Below, in pieces: positions 1 to 12,029 of a DNA stretch of 64,000 bases. Where the stretch lies: the NCBI GenBank assembly GCA_038496445.1, contig JALMLS010000448.1, positions 186,001-250,000 of the forward strand, read 5' to 3'. The notes under the pieces were generated by a model that saw only the letters and a list, made by a program, of their open reading frames with translations, was not told where the DNA came from and searched no databases. The position numbers were made by a program, and so were the translations under genes. The first letter of the stretch is position 1; every line of letters starts with the position of its first letter. The stretch is from Trichosphaerium sp. ATCC 40318. Its lineage: Eukaryota > Discosea > Flabellinia > Trichosidae.

Positions 1-191
1 AATTTCATTTTTGCTTGTCAAGAGCCTGACAGGGATGCTAGAAGTTTATTAGATGAGCTATATCTTCAAGTACGATTTATCTATTATTAGTATTCGGGAA
101 CGACTTTTTTGTTCTTATTGTTTTCACGTTTTAGGGAAAGTACAGGAAGAAACATTTTAAAAGAATAGTGAAGAATACTCTGCGCTATTAG
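1..191 (+). CDS. 3' end of an unidentified spliced gene (partial)
   Basis: The frame starting at base 1 is open, reaches a GTACG donor at 71, and resumes after a TTTTAG acceptor at 134; the last exon (135-191) ends in TAG. The readable C-terminus is about 42 residues, charged and Lys/Arg-rich near the end (GKYRKKHFKRIVKNTLRY). I recognise no domain. The rest of the gene lies left of the window. The splice fits the intron style of every other gene here, which is the main reason to believe it. Confidence 0.45.
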
Positions 192-538
192 GCGCATTAA
201 ATCAAGTTGCTTTCTTGAAATTCGAGTTTTATTAAGAAGAATCTGATGTTGACGGCGGTGGTCACGAACGTGAAATATCTATCAATCCGTCTCCTCTTGT
301 ATTTCTTTAGCGAATGGCTCTATGTACATTGTCAATAATAAACCATTTCCAAAAATGACATCTCAGTCTCATGCACACAGACTTACTGTTGACGACTGGA
401 TTAATGGTTTATAGCGTTGATAGGCTATTCGCAGTATGCGTTCGTGGGAGAAATTCTGACTAGCCCTGCGGGCGCAATGAGGCAACTTGGTCTGCAATAG
501 TCAATATTTGGTTAGTCATTTGACGCCTCTTCGTTCGT
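192..538. other. Intergenic stretch, no gene seen
   Basis: Short AT-rich spacer between the end of the left-edge gene and the ATG of the ERGIC-like gene. It presumably carries the terminator of one and the promoter of the other. I see no convincing open frame, RNA gene or repeat. Confidence 0.5.
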
Positions 539-2140
539 ATGTTCCTCAAGCGGAGCCAAAAGAAGCTCTTGCGTAACTTCGATCTATTTCCCAAGTCAAA
601 AGATGAAGTTCTGATAAGAACAGGCACAAGTGGCGTCAGTACGTAATATAATGCGTAGTGATGCGTTTGGAGTATGCTTATAGATATAGTTTCGTTGTTT
701 ACGTGGTTAATACTCGCATTTCTTCTTTTGTATCATTTCGGTGACTACTTGCTGCCTGAAGTATCGTCCACAGTAACTTTGGACTCTAACACGTTGGGAG
801 ATCAATTACACATTACATTCGACATCGAAATGCCTGGTACGTTATTGTGGCGCGTACCAGTGCTCAAGCGCTTGTTTTTGTTTAACGCTCTATCAAAATA
901 TGTGTAAAAACACAACGCGCTAACACCAGATAGGTATGCCGTGTACTGAATTCGCCATGGATTTTTTTGACAACTCTGGCGATCTAGCACTATCAACAAA
1001 CAAAGACTTGAAAAAAATTAGACAACCAAGTACGCATCCTCAGTTGCAAGCTTGCTTCTTCGTCTTAATTAATCGAATGTAGATGGAGGTTGTAGAGTTA
1101 AGGGGCACCATTTGGTAAACAAAGTAAAGGTATGAGTACAACTTCTTTACCCAGCTTGGCCAATATACGTTCACTGTAGTGATTTTTACTGAACCGTTGT
1201 AGGGTGAATTTAATATAGCTTTCGGTAAAGAAGCAGCAGCGCTTGACACAGACTCTGTAGATGATGTTTATCACCCTCGCATCGTACATAGGTACTTGCC
1301 AATCTGCTATTACTGAACTGCAGTAATTTCTGATTTGTTTTTTTTTGTTGCTGTAAAAGGCTTCTTTTGTGACAATTTATTTAACTCATATACGTTTAGG
1401 TTTAATCCTCGAGAATTGGACACATTTAACGCTTCACATATAGTACATAAGTGCGTTTTTAAGTTCGTTTTAAAGCAACTCTTGTAATTCTTTTGTTAAG
1501 ATTATCCTTCGGTGAGGATATTCCTGGTGTACCTAATATGCTTGATGACCATAAGAAAATATTTCCGGAAGGTCTAAAAAGGTATGAGATAGAAATTAAA
1601 GCATTTTTTGAAGTGTCAAAAGAGGAGCACAAATTACCTTTTTTTGACCTCTTACGATTGTAATGTATTATTTTTAACACGTGATAAACTAGAGTACTGT
1701 ATTTTATCCATGTCATACCGAGTGAGTACTCATTTGCTGGTGCACTCATAGATAGCAACCAGTACACATATACCGAACATCTAATTGATATTGAATTCAA
1801 AAATGGCCGATTTTGGCAGCCTGGTGTTTTCTTCAAGTATGATATATCCCCTTACATGGTATAGTAGCAATCCTTTATTACTTTAATAGCATCGAGCGCT
1901 TTTTTTGTTGCCTACACAGCGAAAAAAGCGGTAAAATTGATCGAGGTTTTTTTTTTGGATTTGACGGTTATTTTTTAGGTAAAATACGACGCTACAAGGG
2001 AGCCTTTTTCACATTTTATCACTCAACTCTGTGCCGTTTTGGGTGGTATTTTTGCTGTATCGGGTATAATAAGCTCATGTTATTATCATTGCATCAAAGG
2101 GAACTACATGAGGAAAGTACAGGCAAAGTTTTCAGACTAG
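539..2140 (+). CDS. ERGIC/Erv41-Erv46-like cargo receptor of the early secretory pathway
   Basis: Nine exons rebuilt by hand: 539-638, 684-836, 934-1029, 1083-1129, 1203-1291, 1400-1450, 1501-1581, 1693-1858, 1979-2140, giving about 314 residues, usual for the family. The N-terminus (RNFDLFPKSKDEV) is followed by a membrane segment (VSLFTWLILAFLLLYHF) and the typical lumenal start with a TVTLD...LHITFDIEMP pattern. Later hallmarks are GGCRVKGHHLVNKVKG, a FNASHIVHKLSFG block, SNQYTYTEH and GVFFKYDISPYMVKY, then a second membrane segment with the usual HFITQLCAVLGGIFAVSG pattern. Family members cycle between ER and Golgi in COPII/COPI vesicles and help load cargo. No C-terminal KKXX signal is visible; the tail ends KVQAKFSD. 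Function is inferred from family membership. Confidence 0.9.
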
Positions 2141-2471
2141 CTCGTTTTTTTTTAATTTCACCTTTTGGACCAAAAACCATAAATGGAGTCACCAGTGTTC
2201 TGTTTATAGCACACTGTATCCGCGAACAGCATTTGTAAAGATACTACGTTTCTGTTTTGATTAAAATAGAAAGTTTGGTTAAAACGACTCAATTGTATAG
2301 AAGAACCACACCACGGCGTAGAAATAACGATTGATGTTAGTCAGAACGTTGTGGTAGTTACCAAAAAGTTCGCAGTTTTCCACAATTTCAAAAAAAAAAA
2401 AAACTCAAAAAACCTAAGTCCACTTCAAAGCAAACGCACCTCCCTCGTTGTATTCTCCCTAATATCTTATC
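2141..2471. other. Intergenic stretch with A- and T-runs
   Basis: Spacer between two genes on the same strand. It contains homopolymer runs (T-run near 2145, A-run near 2390) and no supported coding sequence. Confidence 0.5.
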
Positions 2472-3723
2472 ATGACTACACCAGCTAGTAATGTGTTGCA
2501 TTTCTTCTCTGTTGCTACTCCAAACGGACAAAAAGTGGGTATTGCACTGAAGGAAATGAAGCTTGATTTCGTTGGTGCGTGTTGGTTTTTTTGTTGTAAC
2601 TTGGAATCTATTTTTGCCGTTTGGAAAGCGAAACGGCGCCTAAAATACACATGATACTCTTTAATTGCTTAAATATGCGGTTTAAGATATCCTAACCGCG
2701 TTTTTTAACGTTTACATCAATTATTGTCTAAAGTAGCGCTAATAGTGTATAAAAGGGCATCAAGTACATGTTGGGCGTGGACAGCAGTTTAGACCTGGTT
2801 TTATGAGGCTAAATCCAAATCATAAGATACCGTTGATTATTGACTCAACACCAAGTGCGTCACCTTTCTTAATACTGTCTTCAGGAAGAAAGAAGGCTTT
2901 TTAGTCTGTTTTTCCATGTTTGTAGACTTACTCGTTTCAAAACACCGTTTTTGATATCTTTCGTATACTGCACTCGTAATATAGTCTAATACTATCAAAA
3001 GGTGGTGAGAAGGTTAAGATTTATGAATCTGGGGCTATTTTAATGTATCTAGCCGAAAAAACAGGGAAATTTCTTTCGAAAGATCCTGTCCTTCGATACC
3101 AGACTATTCAATGGGTCTTTTGGCAGAATGCTCATATGAGCCCAATGTTTGGTAAGGAATTAGCTCGACTTCTAAAAACAAAAGCTTGCGAAAACTAACA
3201 CGTGTTTTAAAGGACAATTCACTCATTTTGTAACGTTTGCGAAGGAACGTAAACCTTATAGTATTGCTCGATTTGGAAAAGAAGTTCATCGTATCTTAAA
3301 GGTGTTAGAGGATCACCTTGAAGGTAGATTGTATATAGTCGGTGATGAGTATTCTATTGCTGATATGTGTGTTATACCATGGTTAAACACAATGTCCCTA
3401 AAGTACGTATTGCAATTTCTTCAAACTTTTTTGTATTGATTATTTTTGGCGAATGACCAACCTTCTTTTTAATGTTTCGTACTTTTCTCGAACCTATGGG
3501 TTTTTGTTGTTGTTGGAGAGAAGCCTTCGTTTCCAACTTGTTTTTTTTGTGCCAGAATTTTGTGGGTTTTTTTGACTTTCTGATTTTTTTCGTTAGATTG
3601 GACAGGTTGTTGGCAAGAGAGACTGAGGGTGGATGGGCGTATCCGAATATTGATTTATATTTGGATCGCGTAATGGAACGTCCTTTAACACTTGAAGGTA
3701 TTAAAGTACTACCTTACACATAA
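2472..3723 (+). CDS. Glutathione S-transferase, YfcG/Ure2p (nu/theta)-like
   Basis: Five exons: 2472-2574, 2756-2854, 3002-3151, 3213-3402, 3597-3723, about 222 residues, normal for a cytosolic GST. The N-terminal thioredoxin-like fold shows FFSVATPNGQKVGIALKEM, then GQQFRPGFMRLNPNHKIPLI and the glutathione-contacting ESGAILMYLAEK. The helical domain follows, with the N-capping pattern GDEYSIADMCVIPWL and the family ending. The order and wording resemble bacterial YfcG and fungal Ure2p-like transferases. These use glutathione for conjugation or disulfide reduction in the cytosol. A second, unrelated GST-type enzyme lies at 28444-29971. Substrate cannot be told from sequence. Confidence 0.9.
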
Positions 3724-3756
3724 ATGTGTAGAGTTATTGATGTAAATTGATTTGTA

Positions 3757-3762
3757 AATAAA
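3757..3762 (+). promoter_or_regulatory. Possible polyadenylation signal AATAAA after the GST gene
   Basis: AATAAA lies 34 bases after the GST stop codon, in the position expected of a eukaryotic poly(A) signal. It could also be chance in AT-rich DNA. Confidence 0.4.
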
Positions 3763-4050
3763 GTTGTCAAGTTTTTGGTTTATTTGCGTTCACTGGCTTG
3801 TCTTTGAAGGATACCGTTATTATTAACATGTTGATATTACTTAAGTACGTCCTTAAATATACTAGAGGTGTATAACCGAGATATCATTGTCATATACGAC
3901 CGTGTAAGCTTTGGGAGCTATGACGAAAGAAACCCTCTTAAATAGATAAACTTGCAAACATGAACCAAAAGTACATACAAAACGTTTGTGAGTATTTATT
4001 TTAAGAAGACATACACACGTTGTTATGAAATTAATATGAGGTCTTTGTGC

Positions 4051-4281
4051 CTACTCATTGAGGACGATACTAAAAAAGAACATTAGTAAGAAGCAACAAA
4101 TAAGAAGTGTAAACGCACATTTCAGGCATATCAAAGCTACATTCAAACGTCTTTCTACGTAGTCTCCTTCCACTAATAGATCTTTTAGATGGTCTATTGT
4201 ACGGTTCTGCCCTGTTAATATTGACAGCATATCTAATGGACAGTTAGTTAGGCACTTAACAAAAGCTAAAGCACTAATGGT
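4051..4281 (-). other. In-frame extension beyond the metallopeptidase stop, encoding a membrane segment
   Basis: Directly after the metallopeptidase TAA (4282-4284), the same frame stays open for about 77 codons down to a TAG at 4051-4053. The extension reads as a short helical stretch (GQNRTIDHLKDLLVEG) followed by a hydrophobic block (VALICLKCAFTLLICCFLLM...) that would make a good membrane anchor. It may be 3' UTR, a readthrough tail or an exon reached by an unseen splice. A 23-nt GT...AG segment spanning the stop would restore the frame but is much shorter than the other introns here. Confidence 0.35.
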
Positions 4282-5922
4282 TTAGTACCCAAGATCTCTT
4301 AATCCTTCTACTGTCATTCTTGAAAGAGGATTCACTCCTCCAAAGTTCAATCGAGGTGTCATCAATTCATTATCAAATGTGGATTCCCTCCAATGGCTGG
4401 TAATAGTTTTAGCATTAAAAAGTACAAGGAAGACAATTGTTGTTTCTACCTTAGACGACTGCCTGAACCACCAGTATTTGCAACAGGTATCGAAGTTGCA
4501 GAATTACCAAAAATATTTCTGTACTGAGCTGTCGCAAAAGGTAAAGTATAGCGTGGATCGTTACTATCTGGATTGATGATAACACCAGCTCTTCTTCTCC
4601 AGAAACTTCCAATACCACTACGTTTATGGTTTAGAACAAACGGCACGTGTTTATTACTATGCGTACAGAACGTGTCCTATCTCATGCCTTACTACTTCAT
4701 CAAATTGATTTCTGTTGAGAAGAGATTGAGCATCTGCAATATCAAATCGTATTACGCCAGTGAGCTAACAACCGTTAACAGAGTACAAAATTATTGAAGT
4801 TAAGAAAAAGTCTTTTGCGTATGTTTACTTACTGGAAGACCGTTAGTACCACCACGGATTTCTCTAGGACCTGCGCTTCCAAGAACGGATCCAGGACCAT
4901 CTTAAAAATCACGTGTTAGCTTAAAGCTGCAGAAGTAACAACGTACCAATGGCTGGGAATGTAATGTCAATGTAGAGATCATCTTGCAAAGTTGGATTAG
5001 TTACAGCACAAAATCAACTTTAAGACAAGCCGTACCAACATCCCTAGAGAATTGATTTGATCTACCATTTGCCAAGTCACGTGTGATGATTCCTTCCCAA
5101 ATGCGGCAAGCGGTTTCTGTTTGAGCAAGCTTTAAAAACAGTTGTTAATAAACTTATCACGTGACTTTTTACAAATATACTTACGAGCCTTGTGATTTGT
5201 GGTGTTCGGACGCCGTTGAAACCCCACTCAATGTTGTAAGCCCCATCTTGTCTAACTTCAAAGAAATTAAAGTTCAAGTTCCCAGTGACAAAGGTAATTT
5301 GTATTCTCTTTGCTCCTTGAGTTATACGGCCCATGTTAACGTAGACATCAGTCCACTCTTGCCATCCTTCACAAGGAAAAAGTCAAACAAAAGTGAAGAA
5401 GACAAAAGTTGTGTTGGTACCGCCTGATCCACGAAACACGACTGTTCTGGTAACAGAACCGACTTGAACTCTCACTGTATTTGCGTTGTTGCTTGAAGCG
5501 GCAACGCGAAGTCTGATGGTGTAGTCAGCTGTCCTAGCGAAAACAGGACTAGCGTATACAAGAAACTCCGAAGCTTGAATCCAACCAACATTGCAGTTAC
5601 CGCCCTGAGGATCTGATGTCCTTTGTAAGTCTACTAGTGGACGAGATTGGGTTACACCACATGCGATACCACCTAGTGAGTGTTGTCAATACTTGTTAAT
5701 CTCGTAGACGGAGAAAAGGAAAAAGTTAGTGAGCGAGTACCAAGATTGTTACTTGAGAGTTCTCGCTTTCCAGTAAAACTTTCAGCCTCTATGCGTCCAG
5801 GAACGCGGGTATTCAATTGAGCCGAAGCCTAGAACTTGTGTTATGTTTTTGGTAAATCCAATGAGGCCAAGTATACGTACGAGTGAAAGAAGAGCCACTA
5901 ATACAAACAGAACGTGGTTCAT
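4282..5922 (-). CDS. Secreted zinc metallopeptidase (leishmanolysin-related) with N-terminal CBM6
   Basis: Reading leftward: exon 1 (5922-5881) encodes a signal peptide start (MNHVLFVLVALLSL), completed across an intron by ASA|Q at the start of exon 2 (5828-5741). The next exons carry a carbohydrate-binding module family 6-type domain: RIEAESFTG, then NVGWIQASEFLVYASPVF, WQEWTDVYVNM and TGNLNFNFFEV. The peptidase part follows, with the block DDLYIDITFPAIDGPGSVLG, the zinc site HEIGHVLGIGSFW (HExxH with glutamate catalyst) and a third zinc ligand in LSHWRES about 60 residues on, as in the family. It ends NPLSRMTVEGLRDLGY, the usual C-terminus. About nine exons. The protein probably cleaves extracellular proteins at sugar-coated surfaces such as bacterial or prey cell walls (inference). 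Alternative ATG at 5982 would lengthen the N-terminus and hide the signal peptide, so 5922 was chosen. Confidence 0.85.
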
Positions 5923-6917
5923 TGTTGTTTGAAGAGCTGTTGCTTGTGCTGTTTGGATTTTATTTTTGTACAGTTTATCCAAAACTGAGCGCTAGTTTCA
6001 TACCGTTTGTGTGATTCTACCCATTGATGCCATATCGCTAGAATATTGGTAACAGGTTAGCGTGATACCATGCTGCATCGATGTTGCTTCGATAGATCCG
6101 CGCTCTTTACAATGTTTCTTTTATTCAAAACAGCTGGTTGTCATTGCATTTTACTATTGTTTAGCACATTGTGAATAAGTTTTCTATGTTGCGACAGTAT
6201 CGCGTTTTTTTGTTCGATCACGTGATTTTAAAACGTATCGTAAAACATCAATTTACAATTTTGTTTTTTGCTTATCGAAGCAATTATGGAGCATGGTAGT
6301 GTTATCGCTACCAAGATTTTATTTTTAAAAAAAGCTGCTTTCAATATTTGGACAGTGCAAGAATACCACAGGTATTTGTACTGTAGACTGATACAACATA
6401 TATTCGCTAGTGTCGCTAGCATTGCTGTAGTATAGCTAGAACCAGGGTAGGGATGTGTACTTTTCCAGGGTAAGATATTGTTCATTCCCATTTGCGAAAA
6501 CTGTTTACAAAAAAACCTGCTTTTCGTCAGATCGAATACTGGTATGTCTTACTACGTGAATGGCATGTACATACTACAGAAATTTTAGGTTTTTTTCTGA
6601 TCTTTCTTTCTTGTGGTGCTTATGTGGCTTGAGTGTAGTTTTTTTTGTTTTGCTTGACGATCCAGCTATGTGTACACTATGACCAATAAATTGTTATCAA
6701 CAGATTTACGTCATGAGATTACAACAGAGCGTTAAGGACAACCTTGAAACGTCGTGTAAACATCTGCCTCGCTCCAGTAGTGATTGCTAGTAAGTTTTTG
6801 GTATGGGTTAAAAGCTGTGACATTGTCGCTAAAGAAATAAGTTCTACTTCAATGAACGAAAGGTCTGTATTAAATTTATCGCTACGCAATCTCGCACAGT
6901 CATTTAAACAAAATACA
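5923..6917. other. Intergenic, divergent promoter region
   Basis: About 1 kb between the 5' end of the metallopeptidase gene and the ATG of the unknown-family gene on the other strand. An 87-codon minus-strand frame at 6491-6228 has no recognisable features. The frame opening at 6744 on the plus strand starts with TTG and is probably 5' UTR. A CACGTG hexamer occurs near 6221. Confidence 0.5.
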
Positions 6918-7935
6918 ATGAAGCGCAACGCCTCAATATCACTCAACAAACGCCCCAATAAGATAAGAAAGCTTACAAACCATTGTACACATGCTTTGGA
7001 GTCATTAACGGATGATGAACTTATAGACCAGTTAAATAAATGCCAAGTACCTTTAGAATCACTCTCAAGACAGATTATAAATCGCATTGGTAGTATATAC
7101 GGGAATGAAGTTATAAAATCATTGTACGACTTCCACAAACATCTCAAGCTTCCTGATATCAAAAATAATGAAGACGCTAAACTCAAAGTGTTATTGACAT
7201 TACAAGCGCATATAAACTCAACTGTACAAATAACTTCACTTACCAACATATTCAAATCTCGCTTTTGTGACTGGATAACATCTATGAGAGAGTTTTTACA
7301 GAATTATAAGGAAACAGCAGAGTCAATAGAAGAGACAAGTGTAGATTCAGACTGGGCTGGAACCAACTTTCCAGTGCCAACATGTGGCGGTGAAGAACAG
7401 ATAAATCAATTAGTTATGTTGGGCGAACTTGTTAAGGTTTACAGGGAAGGTACAAAAACCGTGTTACAAGTAACTTGTGGTTTTATCTTTTCTTGTTTTT
7501 TTCTCGCACCTGCGACCATTTGCAACATTTCTTAGAAAGTTTTATAAGTTGATTAATGTTTTCTCAGATGAACATATAATAGAAATAGGCCAAGAATGTA
7601 CAAATACCGTAGCCCATGCAAAAGTTGGTACAATAGATCTTAGCTTTGAAACTACTTCGTGGTTATCACATAGAGGGGACTATAAAGCCAAAGTGTCCTT
7701 TAACAGTAATGGTAAGCTCATCTATGAAAAATACAGAGACGATAGAAATGATCATATACAAGGTGCCTTTGAAGAAATAGCGACACTTCAAAAAGACATG
7801 TTTGCACTTATTACACCTCAACTTGCGAACGATTCAAAAATGGTTTTTACAAAGTTTCAGTTTCTCACTTTTTTACACATTATATTCAACTATAACTATG
7901 CCACAATGAGTTCTTCCAATTTCTTCGATATTTAA
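6918..7935 (+). CDS. Unknown-family protein, copy A
   Basis: Two exons, 6918-7449 and 7568-7935, joined in phase 1, about 299 residues. The product is related throughout to the two minus-strand genes at 55091-56014 and 56566-57516, with the intron at the same position. Shared blocks are a basic N-terminus (MKRNASIS...NKIRKLTNHC), an ESLTDDEL..QLNKCQVPLES segment, IYGNEV.KSLYDF, EEQINQLV.LG.LV, and near the end LQKDMFALI.PQL and FLTFLHIIFNY. The KRxRK clusters look like a nuclear signal. I recognise no known domain. It is more diverged than copies B and C are from each other. Upstream ATG-like starts are non-ATG, so Met 6918 was chosen by match to the paralogues. Confidence 0.8.
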
Positions 7936-8058
7936 TAACCTGGACACAGTTACTAGATTTCAGTTTGTAACATTGTTGTACCTAAATCTGAAAGTACATA
8001 AATTTATGCTTAAATACGACGGTGAATATGAATGATAGTGAAGTGTTTATTTACTGCT

Positions 8059-8966
8059 TTACAAACTCTTTAAAGCATCTTTGGCATAGTTAACCCATCT
8101 AAGAGATAATAAGGGACATGTTGATAATTCTTCTAACTCTTCTTTAGACAAAGAAGGTCCTTTTAGAAGTCTGTGCACATGATCAATTGTAATTTTTGGG
8201 TACACACGCTTGACACGATAAATCACGTCTCCAACGTTCATTTCACCGGCCTGTTATGATTGTTAGATAATTGATATCACACGCATTTCATGTTACCTCA
8301 AGAACAGTATAGAACCATCCAGTGCGACGGAGTTCCCATGAAAAGTCGGTAAATTTCTTGTATTTGAAACTCATGCTTATTTTAGGGCATGGCTTCCTTG
8401 GTTGACTTGCCTAGTAGAAAAAAACGTTGGCGTAGTTTAAATAAAAGGTTTTTTTACTTGTAAGAGCGTAGTTCCAATTTTGTAGACGTCACCTAACGAG
8501 AATTAATATGATGAATTGATAAAAAAAAAAGTTAATTGTTTGGCCGCACCAACGCACACATCGGTCTCTGTCATGCCTGAGAAATGGTTAGTTGTATTTC
8601 AGTGTATAGCGCACCAGTGCTCAATATTTGTTCCCCAAACCCTGGTGCCTTGATACTATCTGGTTTTGGCATGTCGTCATCAACCTTCATTTGGTTTAAA
8701 ACTTGAAGCTACGTCCTGTTTTATCACGTGTACCTCTTCACGGGCGTGATATTCATTAATCTTTGAGACTAATAACTCGTAGCTTTCTGAAGCATACTGC
8801 ATTATAGCCCTATCAGGGTCGTTATGTCCTTTGTCCACACGAGTATCGCCTAGTTTGCCGAGTCAGCATGGCTCAATTTTGGGTTTTGGAGCTCACCTGG
8901 AATGCCTGTTCCTATTTCAACTTTGCATTTGCCTTCCTTGATAGGTGTACGTCGTATGGTACTCAT
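8059..8966 (-). CDS. MOSC domain protein with C-terminal 3-alpha domain (YiiM-like)
   Basis: Six or seven short exons; clear pieces are 8250-8059, 8410-8297, 8492-8458, 8576-8550 and a chain up to ATG 8966. The joined product shows the MOSC order: GDTRVDKGHNDPDRAIMQYA, then APGFGEQILSTGMTETDVCV, GDVYKIGTTLLQ, and SQPRKPCPKIS containing the conserved cysteine that coordinates molybdenum cofactor in family members. The C-terminal part (TGWFYTVLEAGEMNVGDVI ... LSLRWVNYAKDAL) matches the 3-alpha domain of bacterial YiiM proteins, which reduce N-hydroxylated bases or transfer the Mo-cofactor sulfur. All recognised family blocks are present, so the gene looks intact. Likely cytosolic or mitochondrial; no clear targeting peptide. 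Confidence 0.85.
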
Positions 8967-9432
8967 GAGAGGTTTATTTCGTTTGTTGTAACCTAGTGTT
9001 GTTGATTAAGCGCAAAACACCGGATAGTGACATGACACGCACTCAATACAGTCGGTACACCAGAGAAGAGGCCTATTACCTTACCACAGGGAACTAATTC
9101 ACTCTACACAACGGTTATGTACTATTCGTTACAGTACCAAACGCACGTTGTCAGCCATGCTGTTGTGTCAATGATTTATGAGTTCAAAAGGTATGCCACA
9201 GTCACTGAACTGATCCCCGTAAATTTAAACTTTTTTGGGGTTCAAAGAGCGAAAAACAGTGGCTGACGCTATTGATACCGAGTCAATTTTGTTGGGCAAT
9301 AGTGTAAATTCAGTTTGACACGCGAATGTTGAGTAAGCGTTTTCACAAGTCAAGATTGATAGAATTTACTGAACTTGGTACACCCACTGGTAGTGAGGAA
9401 ACGTTAGACAATACTTCGTGATAGTCGTTATT
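8967..9432. other. Intergenic, divergent promoter region
   Basis: Spacer between the MOSC gene and the RRM gene, transcribed away from each other. No open frame or RNA gene stands out. Confidence 0.45.
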
Positions 9433-11659
9433 ATGGCCAGGTCTGGAGAATACATGTTGAAAGTGGGTAATGTACCGTACGAAGGTAATAAGATCGTTGT
9501 TTGTGGTGTAATAACCGTTTTAGCCAACGAAGACGACGTAATGCGTGCTTTGGCTGCGTACGGCCCTTCATACGCGTATTTAATGCGTACAATGCGTAAT
9601 GGCCAATCTCGCTCCCAAGGTTGGGGTGGAGTGTTTTTCCCAAGCCACCAACCAGCACGCAACGCTGTTATGGACTGTACGTCTAATTAGCGAAAAACAT
9701 ACAATTTTGCAAATCGTCTCTGTGATTTGACACGTTACCAAGATGACTCTGCCAAACGTATATAGTATTTATACACAACATAGGTGTTGACAAACCAATT
9801 TACTTACACGGAAGAAACCTACGCGTTGAACACGCATCGCAAAAAGAGATAGGTAACGTGCTTATGTTTGATATTATTGCTGTCCTTTTTGACGCATTGT
9901 AGGAATAATTTCAACAAAAATGAAAGGACAAAGACAGAATAGATTTCCCAATAAGCCAAACCATAATAATCAGGTTAGATATGCGTAGTATACCCTTTTG
10001 ACTAATGGGTAGCGATTTAATAATAATCAACAACACAACATGCCTCCACAACACTCTAGAGCAACACCGTACGCAAAATAAGTAAGGCGTATAATTCACA
10101 GTTTTTGTAGAATAGCTAAGCCGAATTTTGCAGCAGGTGCGTCACTTTCATCAATGTATAGGCATTCCAATACTCACTCACTTGCAGACTCATTAACAAA
10201 CTTACTTGGCCAATTAACGTGAGTTTGTTTTCTGTCAATAAATACAGAAACATCCAAATTAGAATATTTTCGCAAAAAAGTTATTTTTAACTCGTCAGTG
10301 CAACTCACTACTTTACTCAAGGCCTCCCTCATCACTACCAACAGTAGCAACCTTGATTCCTAATAGACTTGGCCATAAACCACAAGATTTAAACGCTATT
10401 GTACGGTGCTTCTTTTAGTTTTCTTGCTCATTTATTCAAAACGACTATTGCTGCTTTACGAACTAAAAAATAAGAAAACTACCTACCTATGAACTAAATC
10501 AAGAAGGTTAACTTCTGGGACAAAGATTTTCTTCTTGTTGAAGTGGAAACAACACTAGAAGTATATGACGTTTACCTACCTTGCCAAATAGCTATAGTAG
10601 CATTTTCGTACGTCTCTATCTTTTTGTCGGGCTGCAATGCAAGTACCTTACAATAATAACTGTGTAGTTTTCACAAAGGCGTAACTGCCACATTCAACGA
10701 GTTCCCAAAGGCTGGTAGGTTCAGTAAATGGTACGTACGAGTAATTTTACTTGTTATAACTGTTAATGTTTAAGCAATATCCGAAAAAAACCTTTTTTTT
10801 GTCTTCCTTTCCTTATTGTTGTGTTTAAAGTCATTATGGACAAGCAAAGTATAAATCAGAGCAAGTACATGGTATACCAGCGTACAACTTTGATACTGCA
10901 GAGTCTAACTACACTCTCGTTTGGGACAAAATTTGTCAATTTTTGAAACACAATGCAAGGGTACAGGCACCCTTTGGATCAACTCTTTACGCGAAGGTAA
11001 CTGTATTCTAAGCACTTAATATGACCAGAAACGCTTTCTGGGTTTTTTTTACGCGTAACTTCGGAACATCTATAACCGGCTAAAACGCTTTAAATATGTA
11101 TACAACCCGTTTTTTGCGTTATTTAGACGATATGGTTGGGTTTTTTCCTATTTCTCTTTTTGATTTTTTCGCACTTACAGAAAAGGCGTTCTAAATTACT
11201 TACTACAGAGACCACGAGAGAAAACATGTAGTATACAGTGGCTAGCAGAAAGAGCAGGTAAAAAAGATTGTGGTTTTTTTTTGTGAGCCCATGTGCATTT
11301 ACATTTTTTAATTTGAATAGGCAACACAAACCCATTTGGTATCGTACAACCTGTTGAGGATATAATAGAGGCTATACACAAACACTGTAGTAAACCACTT
11401 TTATCTTCTTCTGCACAAGGTTATTTTGATGAACAGACTATCAAACAGACAGATAAAACACCATGGCATCAAGAACAAGATAAACAAAAAAGTATGTTCA
11501 CGTTTTTTACAAATATTTGTTTTTTCTGTTGTATGAAAAGGCAAGTTTCATCCTTCCTCATTTCCTTGTAGGAAAAATTTTAGTTGTGCGCTGGCACGTG
11601 CTAAAGCAATGGCAAATATGTTATGTACACTCGCTAGAAATTTGAATATAGACACTTAA
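9433..11659 (+). CDS. RRM-type RNA-binding protein with long C-terminal region
   Basis: Exon 1 starts MARSGEYMLKVGNVPYE; splicing out 38 bases gives VGNVPYEANEDDVMRALAAYG, an RNP2-like start of an RNA recognition motif. The RNP1-like part is RSQGWGGVFFPSHQPARNAV and the last strand is IYLHGRNLRVEHA. A short basic, Asn/Gln-rich linker follows (QNRFPNKPNHNNQ). The frame reaches a TAA at 10079-10081 unless a GTACGC donor at 10069 is used, which keeps the frame open into downstream exons (SLPTVATLIPNRLGHKPQDL, IPAYNFDTAESNYTLVWDK, QWLAERAGNTNPFGIVQPVE) to TAA 11657-11659. I take these as one gene but cannot exclude two. The C-terminal region is unrecognised. Confidence 0.6.
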
Positions 11660-12029
11660 GAGTAATTTGTAAAATATGTAACCGTATTATGGTACTGTTA
11701 AGAATTCTTAATTTCAAGTATTGTGATGTCATACCGGGCAATTCCGGTTTGTTTGCGACGTTCGCGCGTTAAATATGTTTGTGTGAGATGTATTGCTTGT
11801 TTGGGCGGATAGTCAATTTCGGAATAAACCAAATTTATTCGAGTTAGACTAGAGTGGCCTCTCGTTACGCCACTGAGCGCTTAAAGTGATATACGTATGT
11901 TTATGTACGAATAGCCGTGTCACGATCAGCTCAACGAGAATAACACTCAGGTACAACTGAATTCTGCGTTGGTGCCTTCCGTAGAACGTAATTACGCTTG
12001 TTTTACAAAAGTAACAACAAATAGTCGTT
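11660..12029. other. Intergenic stretch, no gene seen
   Basis: Spacer between the RRM gene and the SAP-kelch-BTB gene on the same strand; nothing coding or structured recognised. Confidence 0.5.

Noticed and set aside
6228..6491. 87-codon minus-strand ATG frame upstream of the unknown-family gene
   Set aside because: No domain, no homologue-like blocks, lies in a promoter region; composition follows the AT-rich background.
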